In this document: one piece after another, positions 35,401 through 47,400 of the stretch | Layout: each line of letters begins with the position of its first letter | Numbering within the stretch: the first letter of the stretch is position 1 | Assembly: GCF_001039355.2 (NCBI RefSeq) | Contig: NW_019775802.1 | Span: forward strand, 248,001-312,000 | Reading direction: 5' to 3' | Origin: Lingula anatina | Lineage: Eukaryota > Brachiopoda > Lingulata > Lingulida > Lingulidae | Length of the DNA: 64,000 nt | Translations under genes and position numbers: made by a program | Notes under the pieces: model-generated | The model's database searches: none | Told to the model about the DNA's origin: nothing | The model's input: only the letters and a program-made list of their open reading frames with translations

Positions 35401-38400
35401 ATAAATTCAACACTGTTAATTTGCTGCTTTTCTATGATTCTGATCATATTTCACCAAATATATTCTCATCAATCAATTTACCTTTTTTTTTCTCAGACCA
35501 AAAGATTGCAGAAAGTGTATCTTCTGAGGGACAGATTCAGAAGTCACTTTCACTTCATCAACAAAAGTGAAAATGCACAGGTAATTCAGTTCAACTCTGA
35601 CAGTGGCAGCAAATATGTATTCGGTGTAGAATTTACTAGTCATGGACAGCAAGGCGCCTTTGATCAGTGGCTCATCCTGGATTTTGGTGACCGACCTGTG
35701 CTGCGGATGGTTCTGAAAGTGGATGCTGAGACAGATGCATGTAAATTTAACACAGAGGATGTCTCACAAGCTGGTTCTACTTGTAGCCTAAGGCTAAGGC
35801 AACCAACTTGCATGAATTGTGATGCTGAGGATGGAAGCGATGAAACAGAATCTTCGGTATTTGAAGAATTGGCTGCTAAGTACCCCATTGTGGATTGGCC
35901 TCTGTGTTATAGTCACAGTGGTAAAATCAACTTTTTCTCCTATAAGAGCATGATGCACACATATTTAGAGGAGCAAAAAAGAAAAGAGATGGACATTGTT
36001 CATGGGTATTTGATGATTTTTACTATTGAAAAAGATTTCAAAAATAATGTTGATAACTGTCATTGGTCAATTTGTTAGATTTTTTTAAACATAATGGTAT
36101 GTGTTTTTCAGATTAAAGCTAAAATTGTTCCATCTGGGGTCTTAGAAATTGTCTTTACACTCCTTAAACTCTGCGACTTTGAGTGAAAAAATCACTTTGT
36201 TCCATATTATATACATGACATTGTAATTATCATTCTTCATTTGTGTAGTGAACTGGCTTAAATATATTTGCACTAACATTTAATTTTAGGAAAGCCACTA
36301 TCTTATCACTCAAGCTTCACAAACAACTTCCTGTGAAGATTCATGAGAGCAAACATGAGACTGATGGTTGTATTTTTGGAGAGGTAAAGCAAGACCTCTG
36401 CGATTTGGAACCAGCCCTTTGCCAACTCCTTCTCACAGCTGTCAGCAAAGTCTACCTTCAGCCTGATAAAGAAATCAACACTGGGCATATATGTAAAGCC
36501 ACAGTGCTAAATTATGCTGACTATCTTGCAACAGGAACTCCAAGAAAAGCTCTGTATATAAGGATGTCTCAGAAATGTGCCACAAGGTTGAAACTTGAAG
36601 GAGATGTTGCCACTTTGAGGATGCAGTTTGTTTTCAACACCACTCTCTTTGATTTGATGCACCAGTCACTTGAAAGGACTCAGAACTGTTTGCTGTTTCC
36701 TGATTGGAATGTTCCCATGGCTGCTGTCCTTCCAGGAAAGTTAAGGTATACTTATAATGATGAAAACTCTACACTATTCTGTAATGTTTTCACTGTTAAG
36801 TTTTTGTAACATATATCTGTGATGATCATTTATAACTCAAACATGTAGCCTGAAATGAGTTTTCACCTATAATCTTCGAGGGCACATTCAGATTCACACA
36901 TACTAGCTGGGTTGGTTTAATTCTGTGGTTAATTCTCCCTAAAATGCAGTCAGTGGAATCAGCTTCAGTTGTCCCATTCTGACTGTAATTCTCACCTGAA
37001 TATAAAAAGGCTGCTGCAAGCCTGGAAGAAGGTCATCATCTTCATAATCATATATATTTCCAGCATTGCACGTACATCCATGGTATCCAACTGATTTATT
37101 CATATCATGTATGGGGTTGAAAATTCTTATTATATATAAACTATGGAAGATTATACTAGAATGAATGCATATAACAGCACTATTCAATTGCTTTTACAGT
37201 GTTAGTACCAAAATACTTTGTCTCTATTCAGTGCAATATATGCTTCTCAAAAGACTTCATAATGTGTTCCTTTTTTATTTAAATAAATGTTATAATTTTA
37301 TTTATCTTCATTTGAAAAATGCTGCAGGGATTTTTTTAAATTTTAGATGCAAGCCAAATGAGCTGTCAGAGGAGAAAAGGAAATGTATTGAACACATATT
37401 GTGTCAGGCTCCAGGGAACCAACACGTATCACCTTTTGTTGTGACTGGACCTTCTGGATCAGGAAAGAGCTTTACCATACAGCAGGCCATAGCTCTCCTG
37501 GCCAAAGATATGAAGAGAAAGGTTCTCATATGCTGTAAAAAGTCAAGGTACTCTCAGCCTTTGAAATGTAATTATTATAGATATTTGCACCTGCAGTGAT
37601 TTCGTAATAGATGTATACCAGAGGGTGAATTCTACTTATTTCTTTCTTAGATTACTAAGAGAGGCATGATTCCCTGTGCACTTGTATTGTTCACACTGAG
37701 CTATACTGTAATTAATAATGCACTATAAAAATTATAAGAACAAACACAAAAGATTAATAATGATAATAATGATTATAAGTAACGTAAAAATGATAATTTT
37801 ATCACTTATAATTAGTTACATATTACCCAACTGGCCTAATGATCTTAATAACTTCAATATTTCTTATAGTGATGTGGACGCATATGTCATGGATTTGGAC
37901 AGAAGGATTAGTGGTGGAATGCTTCCCTATACAAGTAGGCCTCTAAGGATACTAGGTCTGTCCTCCCCTGTCTGCCTACAGCCTGAAGTAGTGCAGTACT
38001 GCAGTCAGCATCCCAGTCCAACTCAAAAAGAAGTAGATGAACACCGAATTATTGTTACAACACTGACAGCCTCTCTCTTGTTGAGGAAAGATGTCAACAA
38101 ATTCCCTGCTTTTACCCATGTGATAATTGATGGCATGGACAAAGCAAATGAGACTGAGAGTATCATCCCACTGATGTATGCCGAATGTACGCAGACAATT
38201 GTTGTTTTGACTGTTGACCCCATGATGTGTGTGTCCCCTAGTGTACACGTGACACCTAGATCAACATCACAAAATGAGCTTAGTCACTTCCTGACAGACC
38301 GGCTGAAGATGCTGCAGGAAAATGAAAACCAGATGTACCTGTTCCCTCTGAAAAGGCTCTCAGGAAAATCTTTTGACATCATACATTTTCTGTCAAATGC

Positions 38401-41400
38401 TTTTTATGATGGCAAGCTAGAAGTAGAGAATGAATATCCTGGCAGTCCCAGTGCACTAAGCTTTTACTACAAAAGAGGTCTGGAAACACCGCAGGGACTG
38501 TCTTATTTCAATGAAGCCGAGGCAAAAGAGGTGTTTGAAGTTGCTCAGGAAATAGCCGCTTTCAGTGAAGACATAGCTGTTATTTCTCCTTTTCTGGCGC
38601 AGGTATATTCACATGTAATGTTGCAAAAAAAGTAAAGAATCCCCAAAGCTGTGCATGTCATAAATTCATCATCACTGTCTATCTGTCAATTTAATAATTG
38701 TTTTTACTTGAAGTACATGTGTCAGCATAGTCATTTTTGATAACTTACATTAATATTTATCCAAAATACATAACTCCTTTTATGTGTACATTACTCTTTT
38801 TATGTATCCTTAACTGTGACACCTTTTGTATATAAAGGATATGGCAGTAATAAATTTTTACCATTTCATTTCATTTCAGGTAAACCTTCTTGAGAAATAC
38901 TTTGATGGTCTCCCGAAGCCAATAAGAGAAAAAGTGACCATTTTGTCTCCAGAATCAGTTCCAGGTGTGTTTGATACATTCATTCATTTATTTCTTGTTT
39001 TTTTAATCAGCAGCTAATACACAAGACAAGGTGTGCAGTTTTTCTTGATCAATATGATGTTTTTTATACATTTATTTAATAGATTTTTTTGGTTGAAATC
39101 TCTATCTACTGTATGGGCAAACTTAACTTCTGCCCCATTTTCTTAAAATTTTTGTCAGTTTTTGTCAGGTATATACCTCAGGTTAACAGTTTTTATGGAC
39201 AGACACATATACATGTAGCCATCACCAGTACAGGTGTCAAACATCTGCACATGTGCAAAAAGTGTGCTCTTGGTAATAAACAATGGTTTTCCAACTCAAG
39301 CTGTATTTCAGACATAAAAATCTTTTCTGTAAGTTTGAGAATCATAAGTAACATGGTTTTCCCTTAGTGGTCAATATTGTAGCAGTGCCCAAAATAGTTT
39401 TTTTTTTTGTCAATTTTGATGCAATATTACATAATGCTTAATAATCACCACCATTTTTATTATGTGCTACAAAGAGTTTTAAAAATGTGACCACTAGTAA
39501 GCAAAGCTGGGTCTCTTGTTCATTGCATTTTGCAAAGCTCAAAAAGTGCAACACAGAAAGTGGTGTGTTTTTTCTTTTCTAAATCAAAAAGATTGTCACA
39601 TTTTACCCTTGTCATTAATATCTAACATTAAGGCTTCATTCACATGGAAAGTCTATTTTTTAAAATCTATTTTCTATTTGCGGTATCTTATGATCACGGT
39701 CTGTGCCCTGAATATCCTGCAGCGTAATTACTGGCAGCGCGAGCCAGTTACTTATACAAAGCTGTAATTAATTCTCAGCTGTGCTCGCATTCTATAAAAT
39801 CTCATCCTCCGTTGCCGCATCGCTTGCCATCGGATCATGATCACTTCCTACTGCGCATGTGTCAAGGTATCAGAATCTCCTCCGAGATGTGTGTGTCCCC
39901 TAGTGTACACGTGACACCTAGATCAAGATCACAAAATGAGCTTAGTCACTTTCTGACAGACAGGCTGAAGATGCTGCAGGAAAATGAAAACCAGATGTAC
40001 CTGTTCCCTCTGAAAAGGCTCTCAGGAAAATCTTTTGACATCATACATTTTCTGTCAAATGCTTTTTATGATGGCAAGCTAGAAGTAGAGAATGAATATC
40101 CTGGCAGTCCCAGTGCACTAAGCTTTTACTACAAAAGAGGTCTGGAAACACCACAGGGACTTATACAAAGCTGTAATTAATTCTCGGCTGTGCTCGCATT
40201 CTATAAAATCTCATCCTCCGTTGCCGCATCACTTGCCATCGGATCATGATCACTTCCTACTGCGCATATGTCAAGGTATCAGAATCTCCTCGGAGCACAG
40301 CGGAGAATTAATTACAGCTTCGTATAAGTAACTGGCTCGCGCTGCCAGTAATTACGCCGTGGGATATTCAGGGCACAGACCGTGATCACAAGTCATACCG
40401 CGAATAGAAAATAGAATTTAGAAAATAGACTTTCCATGTGAATGAAGCCTAAATGTAAAATATTTCCCAATATATAAGAAAGTTACTACAGTCAGAAGTC
40501 TGACAAAAGGTCATATGTGTTGATTTTGAATTTGGTCAGATTTTAATTTGAATAGCCAAAATAAAGATATGAATTTAATATAAAAAATGTTTATTTCATG
40601 TGCAGGCACACAATTTGAAAGTACTCTGCTGAGTACTGTGAGAACCCCACGCTATGTGACAGGTCCAGTAGACTTTGGAAGTTTGGAAGAAAGAAAAACT
40701 TTGAACTCGGTGTTTGCCTGTGCACGCTTACACATTGTTGTGTTTGGAGATCCATTTCTTTTGTCAAAAGCAAACCAGAATGATGTTTGGAAACACTATT
40801 TTAGAATTTGTGATGAGAAAGGAACCCTTTCCCCAGAAGATCTATGTTTTGAGAAAATTGACAACTTGCAAATGTTTACCCAACCATGTGCAAAGTATAA
40901 GCCACCAGTGATAAAAGGCAAACGTAAAAAGCTATCTCATGATGGAATCTCTGCGGATAAAGGTGTTTTAAGTGACAGTGAAGGTGACTTTGGGGAAATT
41001 GGCACAGAGCCAGATTCCTTGGCTGAAAAGGTNTATCAACACTGGGCATATATGTAAAGCCACAGTGCTAAATTATGCTGACTATCTTGCTACAGGAACT
41101 CCAAGAAAAGCTCTGTATATAAGGATGTCTCAGAAATGTGCCACAAGGTTGAAACTTGAAGGAGATGTTGCCACTTTGAGGATGCACTTTGTTTTCAACA
41201 CCACTCTCTTTGATTTGATGCACCATTCACTTGAAAGGACTCAGAACTGTTTGCTGTTTCCTGATTGGAATGTTCCCATGGCTGCTGTCCTTCCAGGAAA
41301 GTTAAGGTATACTTATAATGATGAGAACTCTACACTATTCCCTAATGTTTTCACTGTTAAGTTTTTGTAACATATATCTGTGATGATCATTTATAACTCA

Positions 41401-44400
41401 AACATGTAGCCTGAAATGAGTTTTCACCTATAATCTTCGAGGGCACATTCAGATTCACACATACTAGCTGGGTTGGTCTAATTCTGTGGGGAATTCTCCC
41501 TAAAGTGCAGTCAGTGGAATCAGCTTCAGTTGTCCCATTCTGACTGTAATTCTCACCTGAATATAAAAAGGCTGCTGCAAGCCTGGAAGAAGGTCATCAT
41601 CTTCATAATCATATATATTTCCAGCATTGCACGTACATCCATGGTATCCAACTGATTTATTCATATCATGTATGGGGTTGAAAATTCTTATTATATATAA
41701 ACTGTGGAAGATTATACTAGAATGAATGCATATAACAGCACTATTCAGTTGCTTTTACAGTGTTAGTACCAAAATACTGTCTCTATTCAGTGCAATATAT
41801 GCTTCTCAAAAGACTTCATAATGTGTTCCTTTTTTATTTAAATAAATGTTATAATTTTATTTATCTTCATTTGAAAAAATGCTACAGGGATTTTTTTTTA
41901 TTTTAGATGCAAGCCAAATGAGCTGTCAGAGGAGAAAAGGAAATGTATTGAACACATATTGTGTCAGGCTCCAGGGAACCAACACATATCACCTTTTGTT
42001 GTGACTGGACCTTCTGGATCAGGAAAGAGCTTTACCATACAGCAGGCCATAGCTCTCCTGGCCAAAGATATGAAGAGAAAGGTTCTCATATGCTGTAAAA
42101 AGTCAAGGTACTCTCAGCCTTTGAAATGTAATTATTATAGATATTTGCACCTGCAGTGATTTTGTAATAGATGTATACCAGAGGGTGAATTCTACTTATT
42201 TCTTTCTTAGATTACTAAGAGAGGCATGATTCCCTGTGCACTTGTATTGTTCACACTGAGCTATACTGTAATTAATAATGCACTATAAAAATTATAAGAA
42301 CAAACACAAAAGATTAATAAAGATAATAATGATTATAAGTAACATAAAAATGATAATTTTATCACTTATAATTAGTTACATATTACCCAACTGTCCTAAT
42401 GATCTTAAATACCTTAAATATTTCTTATAGTGATGTGGACGCATATGTCATGGATTTGGACAGAAGGATTAGTGATGGAATGCTTCCCTATACAAGTAGG
42501 CCTCTAAGGATACTAGGTCTGTCCTCCCCTGTCTGCCTACAACCTGAAGTAAAGCAGTACTGCAGTCAGCATCCCAGCCCAACTCAAAAAGAAGTAGATG
42601 AACACCGAATTATTGTTACAACACTGACAGCCTCTCTCTTGTTGAGGAAAGATGTCAACAAATTCCCTGCTTTTACCCATGTGATAATTGATGGCATGGA
42701 CAAAGCAAATGAGACTGAGAGTATCATCCCACTGATGTATGCTGAATGTACGCAGACAATTGTTGTTTTGACTGTTGACCCCATGATGTGTGTGTCCCCT
42801 AGTGTACACGTGACACCTAGATCAACATCACAAAATGAGCTTAGTCACTTCCTGACAGACCGGCTGAAGATGCTGCAGGAAAATGAAAACCAGATGTACC
42901 TGTTCCCTCTGAGAAAGCTCTCAGGAAAATCTTTTGACATCATACATTTTCTGTCAAATGCATTTTATGATGGCAAGCTAGAAGTAGAGAATGAAAATCC
43001 TGGCAGTCCCAGTGCACTAAGCTTTTATTACAAAAGAGGTCTGGAAACACCACAGGGACTGTCTTATTTCAATGAAGCCGAGGCAAAAGAGGTGTTTGAA
43101 GTTGCTCAGGAAATAGCCGCTTTCAGTGAAGACATAGCTGTTATTTCTCCTTTTCTGGCGCAGGTATATTCACATGTAATGTTGCCAAAAAAGTAAAGAA
43201 TCCCCAAAGCTGTGCATGTCATAAATTGCATTCATCACTGTCTATCTGTCAATTTAGTAATTGTTTTTACTTGAAGTACATGTGTCAGCATAGTCATTTT
43301 TGATAACTTACATTAATTTTTATCCAAAATACATAACTCCTTTTATGCGTACATTACTCTTTTTATGTATCCTTAACTGTGAAACCTTTTGTATAGAAAG
43401 GATATGGCAGTAATAAATTTTTACCATTTCATTTCAGGTAAACCTTCTTGAGAAATACTTTGATGGTCTGCCTAAGCCAATAAGAGAAAAAGTGACCATT
43501 TTGTCTCCAGAATCAGTTCCAGGTGTGTTTGATACATTCATTCATTTATTTCTTGTTTTTTTAATCAGCAGCTAATACACCCGACAAGGTGTGCAGTTTT
43601 TCTTGATCAATATGATGTTTTTATACATTTATTTAATAGATTTTTTTGGTTGAAATCTCTATCTACTGTATGGGCAAACTTAACTTCTGCCCCATTTTCT
43701 TAAAATTTTTGTCAGTTTTTGTCAGGTATATACCTCAGGTTAACAGTTTTATGGACAGACACATATACATGTAGCCATCACCAGTACAGGTGTCAAACAT
43801 CTGCACATGTGCAAAAAGTGTGCTCTTGGTAATAAACAATGGTTTTCCAACTCAAGCTGTATTTCAGACATAAAAATCTTTTCTGTAAGTTTGAGAATCA
43901 TAAGTAACATGGTTTTCCCTTAGTGGTCAATATTGTAGCAGTGCCCAAAATAGTTTTTTTTTTTGTCAATTTTGATGCAATATTACATAATGCTTCACAG
44001 CATAATCACCACCATTTTTATTATGTGCTACAAAGAGTTTTAAAAATGTGACCACTAGTAAGCAAAGCTGGGTCTCTTGTTCATTGCATTTTGCAAAGCT
44101 CAAAAAGTGCAACACAGAAAGTGGTGTGTTTTTTCTTTTCTAAATCAAAAAGATTGCCACATTTTACCCTTGTCATTAATATCTAACATTAAGGCTTCAT
44201 TCACATGGAAAGTCTATTTTTTAAAATCTATTTTCTATTCGCGGTATCTTATGATCACGGTCTGTGCCCTGAATATCCCGCAGCGTAATTACTGGCAGCG
44301 CAAGCCAGTTACTTATACAAAGCTGTAATTAATCTTGGCTATGCTCGCATTCTATAAAATCTCATCCTCCTTTGCCGCATCGCTTGCCATCAGATCATGA

Positions 44401-47400
44401 TCACTTCCTACTGCGCATGTGTCAAGGTATCAGAATCTCCTCCGAGATGTGTGTGTCTCCTAGTGTACACGTGACACCTAGATCAAGATCACAAAATGAG
44501 CTTAGTCACTTCCTGACAGACAGGCTGAAGATGCTGCAGGAAAATGAAAACCAGATGTACCTGTTCCCTCTGAAAAGGCTCTCAGGAAAATCTTTTGACA
44601 TCATACATTTTCTGTCAAATGCTTTTTATGATGGCAAGCTAGAAGTAGAGAATGAATATCCTGGCAGTCCCAGTGCACTAAGCTTTTACTACAAAAGAGG
44701 TCTGGAAACACCACAGGGACTGTCTTATTTCAATGAAGCCGAGGCAAAAGAGGTGTTTGAAGTTGCTCAGGAAATAGCTGCTTTCAGTGAAGACAGCTGT
44801 TATTTCTCCTTTTCTGGTGCAGGTATATTCACATGTAATGTTGCAAAAAAAGTAAAGCAGCGTAATTACTGGCAGCGCGAGCCAGTTACTTATACAAAGC
44901 TGTAATTAATTCTCGGCTGTGCTCGCATTCTATAAAATCTCATCCTCTGTTGCCGCATCGCTTGCCATCGGATCATGATCACTTCCTACTGCGCATGTGT
45001 CAAGGTATCAGAATCTCCTCCGAGCACAGCAGAGAATTAATTACAGCTTCGTATAAGTAACTGGCTCGCGCTGCCAGTAATTACGCCGCGGTATATTCAG
45101 GGCACAGACCGTGATCACAAGTCATACCGCGAATAGAAAATAGAATTTAGAAAATAGACTTTCCATGTGAATGAAGCCTAAATGTAAAATATTTCCCAAT
45201 ATATAAGAAAGTTACTACAGTCAGAAGTCTGACAAAAGGTCATGTGTTGATTTTGAATTTGGTCAGATTTTAATTTGAATAGCCAAAATAAGGATATGAA
45301 TTTAATATGAAAAATGTTTATTTCATGTGCAGGCACACAATTTGAAAGTGCTCTGCTGAGTACTGTGAGAACCCCACGCTATGTGACAGGTCCAGTAGAC
45401 TTTGGAAGTTTGGAAGAAAGAAAAACTTTGAACTCTGTGTTTGCTTGTGCACGCTTACACATTGTTGTGTTTGGAGATCCATTTCTTTTGTCAAAAGCAA
45501 ACCAGAATGGTGATGTTTGGAAACACTATTTTAGAATTTGTGATGAAAAAGGAACCCTTTCCCCAGAAGATCTATGTTTTGAGAAAATTGACAACTTGCA
45601 AATGTTTACCCAACTATGTGCAAAGTATAAGCCACCAGTGATAAAAGGCAAACGTAAAAAGCTATCTCATGATGGAATCTCTGCGGATAAAGGTGTTTTA
45701 AGTGACAGTGAAGGTGACTTTGGGGAAATTGGCGCAGAGCCAGATTCCTTGGCTGAAAAAGTTGTAAAAAACATGAAGGTCAATCTACAGAGGACAAAAA
45801 GTAAATTGAAAACACCACATCTTGATTTTAAACGAGATGATGAAAAGCCAACTTCAGGTAATGCCAATATCTTTGACAATCCAAATGACTGGAAAAAGGG
45901 TAGAAATCTGTATTGTGAAAGTGGTTTGGTTAATGAAATCATAGATGATGAGGATTTTCTAGATGAAACTTATCAGAATTATCTAGCTGATAAGTACATA
46001 GGAGACAAAGAACCATTTTATGAAGACCTCCCAAAAGAAGACCTGAGAAACAAATTGCAAGAATATCCAGAGCAGTTTAAGCAGTGCATTTTGTACCTTG
46101 AAACACCACAAAAAGCCTATGCTGTACCTATTGATCAAACAGAGACTATTCAGAGGATAGAGTTGTTTGGCAGAAACAAGTGTGGTATGGCTTTCAATGA
46201 ATCTGAAGTTGTTGTTGAACTACTGAATCCACCAGAGGGTGCTGATGTGTACATTGGCAAAGTCATAGGTGTTTGGAGGCAAACTCAAGTGAGGAAGTAT
46301 GCAAGATTTGCTTGTATTGCAGACCATTTTAGGGCTAACCTAATGCTGCCATTATGCAACACTTTTCCAAAGATTCACATTTACAACAAAGATGCTGAAA
46401 ATGAAAATGAAGTTGCTATTTATAGCCTTGACAGCACAGGACAGCCAACTCATAAAGAAACTGAACTGTTGAATGTTCATAGTCGTGAGCATACAGTGTT
46501 TGTTGTTCGCTACCTGCAATGGGATCGATATCACTACTATCCACTTGGTGTTGTTGTTAAGAAGCTTGCTGTGTCAGAAGACTGGGAAAGCAGATTGGAT
46601 ATCTTAAAGATACAGTACAACTTAAGTGAAAAATTCCCTGCACAAGTGAATGATACCATCACAGCAATGTCCAATGAAGAGATCTTCAGTCAGCTTGAGG
46701 AGGACGAGGATGGAGGTGCTACCTTCACTATAGATCCTCCCAGAGCCAAAGATCTTGACGATGCATTGAGTGTAGAATATTTGGGAGGAAAAGACATAAG
46801 AATAGGTGTTCACATTGCTGATGTATCTTTGAAAGTGAAGAAGAATAAGGACAATTTACAAGAAAGAAATCCAATTGACACAGAAGCTGAAAAGAGGGGA
46901 GAAACATACTACCCATCCATTGAAGATCCACCTGTGCCAATGTTACCAGAGAAGCTGAGTGCTCATGCTTGCAGCCTGATTGCAGGCCGTGTGAGGCCTG
47001 TTATATCTGTTTTCTTTTATGCAGACAGAAAAAGTGGTGAACTGTATGCCGACAGGCCTACAGAAATAAGGAGAACAACAATCCGATCACAAAGACAGCT
47101 AACATATGAAGAAGCAAATGCGTACATCAGTTCTTCAGATGTCCCAGAAGAGGATAAAAAAATTGCAGTAGCTGTGAGACTGCTGTACAAAGTTGCCAAA
47201 AAACTTTCAGCAAAGAGACTTGGGGATGTTCTGCTGGGTAGCAAGGCAGAAAGTGNCAAATGTTTACCCAACTATGTGCAAAGTATAAGCCACCAGTGAT
47301 AAAAGGCAAACGTAAAAAGCTATCTCATGATGGAATCTCTGCGGATAAAGGTGTTTTAAGTGACAGTGAAGGTGACTTTGGGGAAATTGGCGCAGAGCCA

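Larger units (their letters stand above)
36474..45762 (+). repeat. 4.6 kb near-identical duplication across single N (41033)
   Basis: 36474-41032 and 41035-45762 are about 98% identical copies covering part of exon 13, exons 14-16, a captured-exon transposon and the start of exon 17. Copy 2 starts inside exon 13 with no splice acceptor; copy 1 ends inside exon 17 at the N and then runs into a stop. Substitutions are scattered through exons and introns, and one 167-base indel differs, as expected for two haplotypes. A spliced message cannot pass through both copies in frame. Confidence 0.9.
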
